A stretch of 64,000 nt of DNA from Pseudomonadota bacterium (GCA_023393475.1 JAEWLC010000072.1:1-64000), one strand, 5' to 3'. Counted from the first letter of the stretch, positions 16,466 to 29,019 are shown. The notes: a model not told the origin generated them from the letters alone. Made by a program: numbers and translations.

Positions 16466-18358
16466 TCACTCCCTCGGTATGAAAATGCGGGCGAGCTCCG
16501 CGCGCGCGGCTCCGCCCAGGAAGGTCGAAACCGGTGATGGCGCCAGCTCATCGATCAGTTCCCAGCACTGGCGATGGACCCGATGCTCGCTGTGGCGCAG
16601 GTGTGGCCACCCGGCGCGAACCACCGGCGTCACCCCGGCGACGCCGACGGTAACCGCGGGCGTGGCCTCCCAGGCGTAGCGGGGCATTTCGCGGGCACGG
16701 CCGGTGGTGTCATCGGGGACTGCCGGGACTTCGATCACAAAGCCGCCGGCATCCGTGGGCTGCAGCGGCAGCCCGGCGAGCATGGCGATATCGAAGGGGA
16801 CGTGCTGGTCGTGCTGGTAATAGTAGTAGCACATCCGCCGGATGTTATTGATGTCCCCGACGCTGTTGTAGAGATAGGCGCAGACGATGCCGAGCATGGG
16901 GTCGGCATGCTTGCCGCGGCGCATCCGGTGGGCCAGCACGCCAATATCCTCGGCAATCAGGGTGCCGTTTGCGAGGCCCTTGAGGGCCTCTGCGGGATCG
17001 AGCGTATCCGGGTCCTCCGGCTCGAACTCGCCGTAGGGATTGCCCCAGGCCAGCATCTCGACGCCGTACTCCGCGGCCCGATCGGCGTAGGGCCGATCGA
17101 AAACGACGGCGCACCAGAGCCCCGAGAACATCGGGACAATGGTCGATCGTTGCCCGCAGACGGCGAGGAGGGGGCGGCTCCGGCCCTCATAGGGCGCGAG
17201 GGTGAACCAGAGGTTCTGGGGCAATCCCAGTTGTATGCGGCTCTCCGCAAACGGGTGGGCGTCTGCGATATCGAGCACGGCAGACCCTGAAACGAGCAGG
17301 TCCATCCGTGGCGGCCACTGTTGGCCTCGCTCCGCGACCTCTTTGTTGATGTCCCGGCGAAGCGGGGCGCGCCATTCGGAGCGGGAGCGCTGGATGCGGG
17401 CAATCTGTTCGTCGCGACGGCGGATGATGGCGTCCTTCGCGGTGGTGGGGTTGAGCTCGGGACCGGGCGGGGCAGGGAGGTCCGGAAATGGCGGCGGCCG
17501 GGGCCCTGGATCCGTCCATGGCGCCCCGGGAGCTTCGTCGATGGGAGCAGGGGGAGCGGGGGGAGCCGGGGGAGCGACGTGGGCCGGGAACTCGATATAG
17601 CTGTCGCGGTCGATGCCGAAGCCCGGTTCGCACTGCGACTCCTGGAGCTGGTTGGCGACCAGGGCGGCGCGCACCACGTGCTCATCTAGATATTCCGAAA
17701 GGCTGCGGCTCGAGACGACCATGCGGCCTTCGCGGAGATATTGACGGTCGAGGTTGAGGCCGTCGGGACCGCTGAGCGCCTTGACCAACACGCTGGAGAA
17801 TACGCAGAAGGCCGGCTGGCCGGGCGCGGAGGGGACGGCGAAAGAGGCGGTGCCGTCGCGCGATGAGTAGAAGCGGTCCTTTTCGACATTGGCGCCGGCG
17901 CCGGGATAGGGATCGACCACCGGGTCGGCGGCGCCGATCAGATGCTGCGTGGTGCGGCACGCATCGCTGATCATCGCGATCTGCCGCGGACCGTAGGTCG
18001 CAAGCGTGTCGCGGAAAGCGTTGGCGCTGATGCGCTGGCGCGTGAATTGGGGGCCGGCGGACAGCACCCAGTACTGATCGGGCCAGAACGACAGTCCGTG
18101 GCCGCAGAAATAGACGACGATACGGGGGCGATCGAGCAACAGGTCGGGGATGGTGCGACCATTGCCGTCGGGCGGGGTGAGTTTGTCGCGGATGAGTTCG
18201 ACGGTGACTGGGCGGCGACTATCGTCGATGGTAACGACCTCGTAGCCGTTGCTGCCGGCCCAGAGCGACAGGTCATCCACGCCCTTCTGCACGCCGTCCA
18301 ACTTCGGCATGCCGTCCGCGTTGCTGACGCCTATCGCGACGAATAGTGCCTTGCCCAT
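16466..18358 (-). CDS. caspase-like (C14) protease with large C-terminal region
   Basis: 630 residues from ATG 18358 (GGGAG 7 nt upstream). Residues 1-235 form a caspase/metacaspase-like domain: KALFVAIGVSNAD strand, catalytic His87 in VVYFCGHGLS, catalytic Cys134 in AMISDACRTT, then FCVFSSVLVKAL. A Pro-rich linker (about 255-305, APPAPPAP repeats) leads to a C-terminal region with no known motif but several Trp/Tyr/Cys-rich strands, perhaps substrate recognition. No signal peptide. Bacterial caspase-like proteins often act in regulated proteolysis or phage defence; that role here is only suggested by the paired hydrolase gene. Confidence 0.85.
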   Translation of the reverse strand: MGKALFVAIGVSNADGMPKLDGVQKGVDDLSLWAGSNGYEVVTIDDSRRPVTVELIRDKLTPPDGNGRTIPDLLLDRPRIVVYFCGHGLSFWPDQYWVLSAGPQFTRQRISANAFRDTLATYGPRQIAMISDACRTTQHLIGAADPVVDPYPGAGANVEKDRFYSSRDGTASFAVPSAPGQPAFCVFSSVLVKALSGPDGLNLDRQYLREGRMVVSSRSLSEYLDEHVVRAALVANQLQESQCEPGFGIDRDSYIEFPAHVAPPAPPAPPAPIDEAPGAPWTDPGPRPPPFPDLPAPPGPELNPTTAKDAIIRRRDEQIARIQRSRSEWRAPLRRDINKEVAERGQQWPPRMDLLVSGSAVLDIADAHPFAESRIQLGLPQNLWFTLAPYEGRSRPLLAVCGQRSTIVPMFSGLWCAVVFDRPYADRAAEYGVEMLAWGNPYGEFEPEDPDTLDPAEALKGLANGTLIAEDIGVLAHRMRRGKHADPMLGIVCAYLYNSVGDINNIRRMCYYYYQHDQHVPFDIAMLAGLPLQPTDAGGFVIEVPAVPDDTTGRAREMPRYAWEATPAVTVGVAGVTPVVRAGWPHLRHSEHRVHRQCWELIDELAPSPVSTFLGGAARAELARIFIPRE

Positions 18359-18489
18359 GAGAATTCTCCCGGGGCGGGAGAATAGCATTGGCGTCTCGGA
18401 TGTAGAAGGTCAGTATATATTCCAGGACTTTCGGTAGTCGTGTCCTGTGGATGGCGCGCCAGCGGCGATCGATCGACTGAAATGAGAAA

Positions 18490-18511
18490 GGCGCAGCCCG
18501 TGGGCTGCGCC
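18490..18511 (-). terminator. terminator of cspA
   Basis: Perfect 10-bp stem GGCGCAGCCC/GGGCTGCGCC with a 2-nt centre, followed on the minus strand by TTTCTCATTT. It lies about 30 nt after the cspA stop. Confidence 0.8.
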
Positions 18512-18540
18512 TTATCGGTTTCCCTCGAAACCTATTCCGA

Positions 18541-18750
18541 TCAAGACGGCTGGAGGTTATCCGCGGCATTCTTGCCGGTGCGCTTGTCCTTGACGATCTC
18601 GTACGTGACCTTCTGGCCTTCATCGAGGCCCGAAAGCCCAGAGCGCTGGACGGCGGAGATATGCACGAACACATCAGCCCCACCCTCGTCGGGCTGAATG
18701 AAGCCGTAGCCCTTCTGGCCGTTGAACCATTTAACAGTGCCGGTAGCCAT
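18541..18750 (-). CDS. cspA: cold-shock protein
   Basis: 69 residues, a single cold-shock OB fold. RNP1 is KGYGFIQPD and RNP2 is DVFVHISAV, the aromatic single-strand RNA/DNA binding face. Acts as an RNA chaperone in the cytoplasm. The extended 5' leader (about 130 nt) from the candidate promoter is typical of cold-shock genes, whose leaders control stability and translation. Confidence 0.95.
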   Translation of the reverse strand: MATGTVKWFNGQKGYGFIQPDEGGADVFVHISAVQRSGLSGLDEGQKVTYEIVKDKRTGKNAADNLQPS

Positions 18751-19283
18751 ATATAGTCCCTTTCGCAGACTGCCGTGGCGGTTCCCACCCCAATAGGAAC
18801 CTTTGCCAATCGAATTCTTGGAATGAACCTCAGCAGGCGCGTAAGACGCCAGGCACGAAGTGTCGGCCGCAATATTCGACCGTTAACTTGTAGCCGGAAA
18901 CGAATTCCCTATCAATATGGGCAATTAAATGACTATTCCCCGGCGCGCACGTGGCGGACGGGTTGGGCTATTTATCGTCGACGTCTTCCTGGCGCACCGG
19001 GGAGTGGGTGCGCCGAGGTCTCTGAGTCCGGGGCGAAAGGCGCCCCTCAGACAGCCGACCTGCAGCGGTTGGCATAGCGACAACTTATGCTGGTCCATTG
19101 TGACGGCAAAGTGGAAAAAACTTTCTTCCACCCGCTTACAGCCGAGTTCGACGCGGTTCGGACTGGTGGTCGACTGGGCCGGGCGTCCCTTTTCCTGCGG
19201 CAAGGACAGTATTCGCCGACCGCTGCTGCGCCCGGCCGGCGGGCCGAGGAGGTGAGGGGCGATGCCGCCCCTCATGGGATCGA
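18751..19283. other. 533-nt gap without a convincing gene
   Basis: Contains the cspA leader and candidate promoter in its left part. The right part (18930-19283) has short open frames on both strands with no family motif and no ribosome site, and a GAGGGGCG/CGCCCCTC hairpin near 19253-19272 without a T-run. I see no RNA gene that I can name. Confidence 0.6.
18887..18915 (-). promoter_or_regulatory. candidate cspA promoter
   Basis: Minus strand TTGATA (18915-18910), 17-nt spacer, TACAAG (18892-18887), in a locally AT-richer stretch. Predicts a start near 18880 and a leader of about 130 nt. Confidence 0.5.
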
Positions 19284-20078
19284 TCAGGCGAGAGCGCGGC
19301 GGATTGCCTGCTCCACCGGGGAGTAGGCGCCATCGGCGCGATCGAGCGTCACCGGCTGGCGAGGCAGCAGCGGCGGCTGGGCCATGAAGCGGGGCCGGGT
19401 GCCGCGATGCGGCTGCGCCGCGTGGACGAGGAACGGATGGCAGAGATAGACTGCGCCCGGTGACCCGGTGGCGAGGACCTCCGGACGGTGCGCGGAACCG
19501 GCGAAGTTATCGGCGGCGAGTTCGCGGAGCGTCAGGCCCGCGTCGCCCGCGGGTGCCAGTTGCCGGGCGATATCGAGGTGCGAGCCCACACGGATGCGGG
19601 TCGGCGCGTCCTCCTCGCCGACTTCGGAGAAGAGGAACAGCATCAGCAGGGCCCGGCCCTTGGAGCTGGTATTGGCGCGCCAGCTCAAGAAATCCGACGG
19701 GTTCTCCGCCCAGCCGAAGCTGACGTCGATGTGCCAGCCAGCATCGCCGGGATCGTCGGGCGAGGGGAAACGGATCGGGAAGGTGCCGAGGCTGCCCGGC
19801 GGCACCCAGCGGCCGGCCCCGGCCAACTGGTCGAACGCCGAATGCAGCACCGGCGTGTTCGCCGCAGCCACGAAGGGCGGCTGAGCATAGTTGCCGAGCC
19901 GGATGACCGGCTTGGTCCAGGTCGCCGGGGTGTCCGGATCGACGCCGGTATCGGCCCACAGGATGCTGCGGCACTCGGCTGCGATGTCAGCCGGAAAGGC
20001 GTCGTCGATCCTGACGAAGCCGTCGGAGATGAATTGCTCGATCTGCGCTGCGGAGAGCGCGGGAATGGTGTTGGGCAT
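19284..20078 (-). CDS. phytanoyl-CoA dioxygenase-family (PhyH) Fe(II)/2-oxoglutarate enzyme
   Basis: 264 residues. Iron ligands are visible as H116-x-D118 (GWHIDVSFGW) and a distal H219 in CHPFLVHAAQPH, with R228 placed to bind 2-oxoglutarate. N-terminal SAAQIEQFISDGFVRIDDAF is the usual PhyH opening. Substrate not predictable; family members hydroxylate small molecules. ATG at 20078 chosen; an ATG 12 nt upstream is also possible. Divergent from an FAD oxidoreductase, with a 228-nt gap that holds no further gene. Confidence 0.85.
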   Translation of the reverse strand: MPNTIPALSAAQIEQFISDGFVRIDDAFPADIAAECRSILWADTGVDPDTPATWTKPVIRLGNYAQPPFVAAANTPVLHSAFDQLAGAGRWVPPGSLGTFPIRFPSPDDPGDAGWHIDVSFGWAENPSDFLSWRANTSSKGRALLMLFLFSEVGEEDAPTRIRVGSHLDIARQLAPAGDAGLTLRELAADNFAGSAHRPEVLATGSPGAVYLCHPFLVHAAQPHRGTRPRFMAQPPLLPRQPVTLDRADGAYSPVEQAIRRALA

Positions 20079-20306
20079 GGAAGTTTCCAAATCGCATCAG
20101 GCCCGCCGAGCGGGCCAAGGCGCGCCAGAGCTTGGGGCTCATGAGGCGCGGTGTGTTGCCTTGCGGCTCGCTCAGGCGAGCAGGAACACGGATGCGAAGT
20201 GGCGGATCATCATCATTGCGAGGGCAAACATAGGGGGCTGGACACTCACGTCAAGTCCAGCATCATGGTCCGGGGGAAGGTTGGTCGCTTCAGGCGGAGG
20301 ATGCGG

Positions 20307-21527
20307 ATGCGGCCCTCATACTGGAGTGGGCGAGAGGAACGGCAGACCGACCTGCTGGTCATCGGCGGCGGGTTCGCCGGGCTGACCTCGGCGATTGCCT
20401 GCGCTTCAGCACGGCGCGGCCTGCAGGTCACGCTGATCGACCGGCACGGACCGGGCACCGGGGCGAGCGGGCGGAATGCCGGCATGGTCATCCCGTTTCC
20501 GATGATCCCGCTCTGGCTGCTGCCACGATCATTGCAGGGCATCGACGCGAGACAGGCGAACGCGGCGCTGATGGGGCATCTCGAGGCGGTGCTAGGCGGA
20601 TTGATCGGGACGGCGGCGAAGCCGCAGCGTGCCGAGATCGTGCTCGCGGCGCGCAGCTGGTTCTGGTCGCAGGGGCTCAAGTGGATCATGGCGCGCGCGG
20701 CGGCGATGGGCGTTGGCCACGATCGGGTCGAGGCCGAGGAGTTGAGGTCGCGCTACAGCTCGGGCATGCCGCTGGCCATCCGATATCCCGGGTGGCGCGT
20801 GCAGCCCTGGGAGGCAGCGCAACACCTTGCGAGCGCAGCCGAGGCCGCCGGGGTGGAGATCGTGCCGGGGACGGAGGCGCTGCAACTCGTACCCGAGGCC
20901 GGAAGAGTGCGCGTGCTGACCGCGAATGGGGAGATCGTCGCGAAGCAGGTGCTGATCGCGACCAATGCCTATGGCAACGGGTTCGGCGGCCGGAAGGCTG
21001 GCATCACGGTGTTCAGCTATGTGCTGGCGACAGGGCGATTGTCGGACGAGCAGCGCCAGTCGCTCGGCGGCGAGGCGGCGCTTTATTCGGAGCTGGATAC
21101 GGACATCTATCGCCGGGTGCATGACGGGCGACTGGTCTTCGGGGCGCTCGACAAGCTGCACCGGCGGGCCGACGAGAGCTGGGCAGCCGACACTACGGCG
21201 CGCGCCGAGCTCAGGGGGATGCTGGCCGAGCACCTGCCGGAGCTGGCGGGCGTAGCCATCGAGAAGGAGTGGGGCGGGGCGTTCTGCCAGCGGGTGACAG
21301 CCCCGATCATCGCGCCGCATACGAGCCTGCCTGGCGTCTATTTCAACACCGGCTATGGCGGCTCGGGCGTTTCGCTGACGCTGCTTTCAGGCGCACTGGT
21401 GCCGGGGATGCTGTGGCCCGAAGTCGATACCGAAGCGACGGCGATGCTGCGGCGCGCCTATGCGGAAACGCGGGTGCCGTGGCTCAGCCTCCCGGGCATG
21501 GCGATTGCGGCGCTAGCCGCGCGCTAG
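20307..21527 (+). CDS. FAD-dependent amine/amino-acid oxidoreductase (DAO family)
   Basis: 406 residues from the ATG that has GGAGG 6 nt upstream; another ATG 6 nt earlier would leave no spacing. Rossmann FAD motif DLLVIGGGFAGLTSAIACASAR, then GASGRNAGMV, and a C-terminal YFNTGYGGSGVSLTLLSG FAD-closing segment typical of glycine oxidase/gamma-glutamylputrescine oxidase relatives. MRPSYWSG start is usual for this subgroup. It oxidises a C-N bond, substrate unknown. Confidence 0.85.
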   Translation: MRPSYWSGREERQTDLLVIGGGFAGLTSAIACASARRGLQVTLIDRHGPGTGASGRNAGMVIPFPMIPLWLLPRSLQGIDARQANAALMGHLEAVLGGLIGTAAKPQRAEIVLAARSWFWSQGLKWIMARAAAMGVGHDRVEAEELRSRYSSGMPLAIRYPGWRVQPWEAAQHLASAAEAAGVEIVPGTEALQLVPEAGRVRVLTANGEIVAKQVLIATNAYGNGFGGRKAGITVFSYVLATGRLSDEQRQSLGGEAALYSELDTDIYRRVHDGRLVFGALDKLHRRADESWAADTTARAELRGMLAEHLPELAGVAIEKEWGGAFCQRVTAPIIAPHTSLPGVYFNTGYGGSGVSLTLLSGALVPGMLWPEVDTEATAMLRRAYAETRVPWLSLPGMAIAALAAR

Positions 21528-21536
21528 GCGGCCGTA

Positions 21537-22388
21537 TCAGGTCGTGCGCCGGCGCCTGTCGGCGCCCGCGAGGGCGACCGCGACGCCGCCAAGGATGCCA
21601 AGCGAGGCGACGACCAGTCGGGTGGTCAAGGTTTCGCCGATGAACAGGGCGCCGCCCAGCGCGGCGATGGCCGGCACGGTCAGCTGGACGATGGCGGCGG
21701 TGGTGCGCGGCAGTTCCGGCAGGGCGGCGTACCACACGGCGTAGCCGAGGCCGGAGGCGATGGCGCCGGAGGCGACGGCATAGACGGCGGCTCCAAGCTC
21801 GATCGGCTGGCCGAAAGCGGACGCGAACAGTAGCAGTGCGGCGGCGGGAAGAGTGCGGACGAAGTTGCCCGTGGTGTCGGCGAGCGGGGATTTCGAGCCG
21901 CGACCAAGCAGCGTGTAGGCGGCCCAGCAGAGCCCGGCGAGGATCATCAGGACAGTGCCGAGCGGATGCGGGGCGACGAGGCCCGGCGAGACGAGCCACG
22001 CGAAGGCTGCAAGCGCGATGCCGAGGCCAAGCCACTCCAGCGGGCCCGGACGGTCGCCCTTGAGGATGGCCCAGCCAAGGATGCCGAACTGCACGCTGGC
22101 GAAGAGGATGAGCGCGCCAGTGCCGGCGCCGAGCAGGATATAGGCAATCGAGAAGGCGAGCGCGTAGCCGAACAGGGCTGCGGCTGCCCGCCAGCTGCCG
22201 CCGACGCTGCGCACGACCTGTTGCTGGCGCAGCGAGAGGAGGAGGAAGAGGACGATTGCGCCCGAGGCGAGACGGATGGCGGTGTAGCTCAACGGCTCGG
22301 CGCCGGAGGTCGCGAAGGCCAGGCGGGCAAGCACCGAATTGGCCGCGAAGGCAACCATGGCGATGGCGGTGAGCAGGATCAGCCTCAC
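21537..22388 (-). CDS. EamA/DMT-family transporter
   Basis: 283 residues, about ten transmembrane helices arranged as two EamA halves (about 1-140 and 145-280). GTG start with GGGGAGAG 9 nt upstream. Inner-membrane exporter or permease of unknown metabolite. Convergent with the FAD oxidoreductase, with 9 nt between the stops. Ends with a basic tail. Confidence 0.88.
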   Translation of the reverse strand: MRLILLTAIAMVAFAANSVLARLAFATSGAEPLSYTAIRLASGAIVLFLLLSLRQQQVVRSVGGSWRAAAALFGYALAFSIAYILLGAGTGALILFASVQFGILGWAILKGDRPGPLEWLGLGIALAAFAWLVSPGLVAPHPLGTVLMILAGLCWAAYTLLGRGSKSPLADTTGNFVRTLPAAALLLFASAFGQPIELGAAVYAVASGAIASGLGYAVWYAALPELPRTTAAIVQLTVPAIAALGGALFIGETLTTRLVVASLGILGGVAVALAGADRRRRTT

Positions 22389-22451
22389 GCGATGGCTCTC
22401 CCCAGAGCGGTCGCGTGAGTATTGGCGCGTTTGGCGCCGCGGGTCGAGGGG

Positions 22452-23318
22452 TCAGCCGCGGGCTGGCGGGAGTCCTAGAGCGCGGATGGCCCACGGGAGG
22501 GCGGTGCTCAGTTGCTCGCGTTGCACGCGGCGGACGAAGGGGGAGCCGGGGATATCGGGTTGGCCGGCGCGCATGGCGAAGAAGCCTGAGACCACGCCAG
22601 CGATGTCCGGCCTATCAGGCAGGACGGTTTCGGGCAGCGGGCCATTCTCGTAGGCGAGGCTGGGGAGGAAGAAGCCGAGGTCGATATCGGCGGCGGAGCG
22701 GCAGGCTTCGGCCCAGTCGATGAACTTCGCGCCCTCGGCGGTGATGCAGAGGTTGTCGCTGCGAAGATCGAGATGGGTCAGGGCGTCGCCGGCGAGGCGG
22801 GCCGATTGCTCGGCGGCCATGAGGTCGGGAAGGGCGCGCTCGAGCCAGCCCGGGGTTACCAGGCCGAGGGAGAGGAAGGGCGCCGGATCGGCAGCCACGG
22901 TCGGCCAGCCGGCTTCGCGGCCCTCGAGCAGGCCGCCATGCTTGAGCCGGGTAGGCGTGGCGTGCATTTCGGCCATGGTTTCGAGCACATCGGCAACCAG
23001 GCGGTCGGTCCAGGGTGGAGGCCAGGTGGCGGTGCTCAGATCCTCGATGATGAGGATGGGGCGGTCGGGGTCAGGGTCGGCGCCGAGGACGCGGGGCACG
23101 AAGTGGCCGGCGATGCCGGAATAGGCGACGATCTCGCGGTTGATCTGCTGGACCGTGACGGGCGTGGTCGCGACCTTGACGAAACCGGTGCGGTTACCGG
23201 CGGCGACGGCGTAGCGGGCGGTCGGGGTGTAGCCCCCGTGGACGGGGCGCCAGGTTTCCGGCGTCCACCCGAGGAGGCGTTCGACCCGCGCGACGATGTC
23301 GGGCGCGGGTCGGGTCAT
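22452..23318 (-). CDS. aminoglycoside phosphotransferase-like kinase
   Basis: 288 residues with the APH/choline-kinase fold. Catalytic loop HLDLRSDNL (the family pattern HxDxxxxN) and metal site DWAEA (usually D-W/F-E). The N-terminal Gly-rich nucleotide loop is HGGYTPTARY, followed by Lys in FVKVA. A real antibiotic-resistance role is not supported; related proteins phosphorylate varied small molecules. The start is 2 nt after the carB stop, so it is transcribed with carB. Confidence 0.82.
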   Translation of the reverse strand: MTRPAPDIVARVERLLGWTPETWRPVHGGYTPTARYAVAAGNRTGFVKVATTPVTVQQINREIVAYSGIAGHFVPRVLGADPDPDRPILIIEDLSTATWPPPWTDRLVADVLETMAEMHATPTRLKHGGLLEGREAGWPTVAADPAPFLSLGLVTPGWLERALPDLMAAEQSARLAGDALTHLDLRSDNLCITAEGAKFIDWAEACRSAADIDLGFFLPSLAYENGPLPETVLPDRPDIAGVVSGFFAMRAGQPDIPGSPFVRRVQREQLSTALPWAIRALGLPPARG

Positions 23319-23320
23319 TG

Positions 23321-26641
<3,321 letters not shown>

Positions 26642-26811
26642 CTGGGGCTCTATCTCTTCGGGCGCGCACGGAAAGACCCGCGGATGCGGGGGCGGTGGCG
26701 TCGGATTCTGTGGGCTAGGCGCGTCCTGTAACCGAAGCTTTGGGCGAAGGGAACCCCCGAGGGGGCAGGTTCCGATGCGAAGTTGTCGCGGCGGCGCGGC
26801 ACGACGACCGA

Positions 26812-27498
26812 TCAGGTACCGAGCGGCCAGCGCTCCAGCGCCTCGATGCCGGCATCGGTGAGGCCGTAGACGCCGCGATCGATGCGGTCGAACCAGCCAT
26901 AGACGTTGTGCAGCAGGATCTTGGCCGCGATGGGAGTGGTTGCCTTGAGGTCGCGCGGGCGCAGCGGGCCGTCGCGGAGGGCGGCGGCACAGGCAAGGGC
27001 CTGCTGGCGGTAGGCTGTCATGATGGGTTTTCGCGTGCTGCCGCCAAGCGTCGGGTCGCCCTTGCGGCGGCGGTGTTCATCGACCAGCCGGATGCGCTTG
27101 CGCGTGTTCTTCTTCGGCATCGGCGAGACCGGGCTGACGATGATCTCGACCGTGTCGGCAAGGCCCACGCCGAGCATGCCGATGCCGAGGCGGCGGCAAA
27201 GATCGCGGAAGCGGCGGTCGCTCTCGCGGCCCTTGCCGCGCAGGGAGATGCGGGCGGCGATCCAGACTTCGTCGCTCTGGGCCTGCCGGTCGACGGCCTG
27301 GAGGATCAGCTCGAGGTTGAAGCTCTGCTTCAGCTCGCAGATGACGAGGAGGGGAGGTTCGCCCTCGGTGATGCCGACGAGGTCACAGCCCCCGACCTCG
27401 CCCTTCACGGCATAGCCGGCGGTTTCGAGGAAGCGTTTCACTGGCTCGTAGAGGGCGGTTTCCAAGCGATGGCTCGCGGCGGTGATTCTGCGCTCCAT
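26812..27498 (-). CDS. DUF2161 protein, PD-(D/E)XK nuclease-like fold
   Basis: 228 residues from ATG 27498. N-terminal part has the DUF2161 pattern: [12 protein letters not shown](5)[13 protein letters not shown], in which D-x(12-15)-E-L-K reproduces the PD-(D/E)XK nuclease core. A C-terminal winged-helix-like segment (about 165-228) ends the protein. Annotated families call this a putative nuclease; no substrate is known. Divergent from the DUF2277 gene. Confidence 0.8.
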   Translation of the reverse strand: MERRITAASHRLETALYEPVKRFLETAGYAVKGEVGGCDLVGITEGEPPLLVICELKQSFNLELILQAVDRQAQSDEVWIAARISLRGKGRESDRRFRDLCRRLGIGMLGVGLADTVEIIVSPVSPMPKKNTRKRIRLVDEHRRRKGDPTLGGSTRKPIMTAYRQQALACAAALRDGPLRPRDLKATTPIAAKILLHNVYGWFDRIDRGVYGLTDAGIEALERWPLGT

Positions 27499-27591
27499 TC
27501 TAGCCGGAGCGGGCGCGGCGGCCATTGTGACTTGATCGCGGGCCGGTGGGAGACGATGTTCGAAGCAACGCGTTCGACAACGAGGCCCGCC

Positions 27592-27870
27592 ATGTGCCGT
27601 AACATCAAGCCGCTGTTCAATTTCGAGCCGCCGGCATCCAAGAACGAGATGCACGATGCGGCGCTGCAGTTCGTGCGGAAGATCTCGGGCTATACGCATC
27701 CCTCGAAGACCAACGAAACCGCGTTCTATGCGGCCGTGGACGACATCGAGAAGGTCGTGAAGCGGCTCCTGAAGGAGCTGGAGACGGAGGCGCCGAAGCG
27801 CGACCGCGAGGTGTTCATCGCACGCGCCAGGGAGCGGGCGAAGCTGCGCTACGCCAAGGCGGACGCCTGA
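27592..27870 (+). CDS. DUF2277 protein
   Basis: 92 residues beginning MCRNIKPLFNFEPPA, the conserved opening of the DUF2277 family, followed by a helical core with RKISGYTHPSKTNETAFYAAVDDI and a basic C-terminus. Small cytoplasmic protein of unknown function widespread in actinobacteria and alphaproteobacteria. Two cysteines-poor, so no metal site is evident apart from the N-terminal Cys. Confidence 0.85.
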   Translation: MCRNIKPLFNFEPPASKNEMHDAALQFVRKISGYTHPSKTNETAFYAAVDDIEKVVKRLLKELETEAPKRDREVFIARARERAKLRYAKADA

Positions 27871-27890
27871 CCGCTATTGGACCTTCGGGC

Positions 27891-28463
27891 CTAGTTGACC
27901 CTGGGGATGGCCGTATAGACGCGCTCGATGAAGCCGTGGAACTCCACCAGGTAGTTGTGGAGGAAGTCCGCCGTGCTCTTGTTGCTGACCTTGCCGTCCT
28001 CGTCGATCAGTCCTGGCGTGAAGTGGATATAGACCTCGATCGAGTTCATCAGCGGCGAATTGCAGAAGGCCATGACGCTCTTGAGGCTCTGTTGGGCAAC
28101 GGCCGTGCCGATCGACCCGATGGAGGCACCGACTATGCCCGAAGGCTTGCGGTGAAACGAGTTCTTGCCCCACGGGCGGCTGGCCCAGTCGATGGCGTTC
28201 TTGAGGCCGCCCGGGATCGAGCGATTGTACTCGGGCGTGACGAAGAGGATGGCGTCGGCGGAGTCGATGGCTGACTTCATGGCGCGCGCGGCTTGCGGGA
28301 AGTCATCGTCGTAGTCGTAGCTGTAGAGGGGCAGCTCGGAAAAGCCGATCTCGGTGAGAGAGAGCTGCTCGGGCGCAAGCCGCACCATGGCTCGGGCCAG
28401 CTTGCGGTTGATGGAGGCTTTGGCGAGGCTTCCGACGAAGTATCCGACCTTGAAATCGCTCAT
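27891..28463 (-). CDS. NADPH-dependent FMN reductase
   Basis: 190 residues. Flavodoxin-like fold: FMN phosphate loop GSLAKASINRKLA (11-23) and the TPEYNRSIPGGLKNAIDW segment (about 75-92) mark the ChrR/YieF-type reductases. Reduces FMN, quinones or oxyanions with NAD(P)H. GGGAGG ribosome site 5-6 nt upstream. Convergent with DUF2277. Complete. Confidence 0.9.
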   Translation of the reverse strand: MSDFKVGYFVGSLAKASINRKLARAMVRLAPEQLSLTEIGFSELPLYSYDYDDDFPQAARAMKSAIDSADAILFVTPEYNRSIPGGLKNAIDWASRPWGKNSFHRKPSGIVGASIGSIGTAVAQQSLKSVMAFCNSPLMNSIEVYIHFTPGLIDEDGKVSNKSTADFLHNYLVEFHGFIERVYTAIPRVN

Positions 28464-28521
28464 GGCGTTCCTCCCTTGGTCAGAGGGAAGAAACGCGCGA
28501 AGGGGCGGCTCTGTTCCGGCG

Positions 28522-29019
28522 TCAGCTCTTCTTGAAGCTGATGCTGGAGGCGGTGGTTTCGCCGTCCTTGTCGACCAGCTTGAAGCTCATTTTGATGGCG
28601 TTGCCGGCCAGCGTCATCACCGACGAGGCGGTGCCGTAGCGCGTATCCATGCCGCTCGCCGCGAAGACGATGCCTCCACCCTGCTCCTTGCCGATGGTCG
28701 TGGTGGAAACGCCCTGGGCGGAGGACGAGGCTTCGTAGCGCTTCTTGGCGTCGTTGTAGAGCATGGTGCCGCGAAAGCTGGCGGTGCCCTGGCCGCTATA
28801 GGTGCAGCGCCCGGTGTAGCTGAGCTTGGCCGCGGCGGGCTTGAAGGTGATGCGGCAGACGACGGTGCCCGGGTCGGGACCGGTGACCTTGCCGGTGCCG
28901 CGCCACTCGCCGGCATACTTGGCCAGCAGGGCGTTCTCGGCTTCGCCCGCGTATGCGGCGCCGGGGAAGGCCAGAGTGGCCAGAAGGGCGAGGCTGGCAA
29001 AGAGCTTTGGGCGCGGCAT
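28522..29019 (-). CDS. secreted protein of unknown function
   Basis: 165 residues from ATG 29019. Signal peptide 1-24 (LASLALLATLAFPGAAYA-G). The mature part is beta-rich: WRGTGKVTGPDPGTVVCRITF, CRCTY, and a run of short strands ending TTASSISFKKS, suggesting a lipocalin-like or FABP-like barrel. Two cysteines could form a disulphide. Family not recognised. Divergent from the SH3/crystallin-like gene. Confidence 0.7.
   Translation of the reverse strand: MPRPKLFASLALLATLAFPGAAYAGEAENALLAKYAGEWRGTGKVTGPDPGTVVCRITFKPAAAKLSYTGRCTYSGQGTASFRGTMLYNDAKKRYEASSSAQGVSTTTIGKEQGGGIVFAASGMDTRYGTASSVMTLAGNAIKMSFKLVDKDGETTASSISFKKS

Noticed and set aside
18925..19275. Possible gene of 116 codons between cspA and the PhyH gene
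   Set aside because: No ribosome site, Arg/Pro-rich composition, no conserved pattern; region treated as leader plus empty sequence.
22452..23318. Antibiotic resistance by the APH-like kinase
   Set aside because: The catalytic HLDLRSDNL loop is present but no resistance-specific sequence features can be seen; housekeeping kinase relatives look the same.
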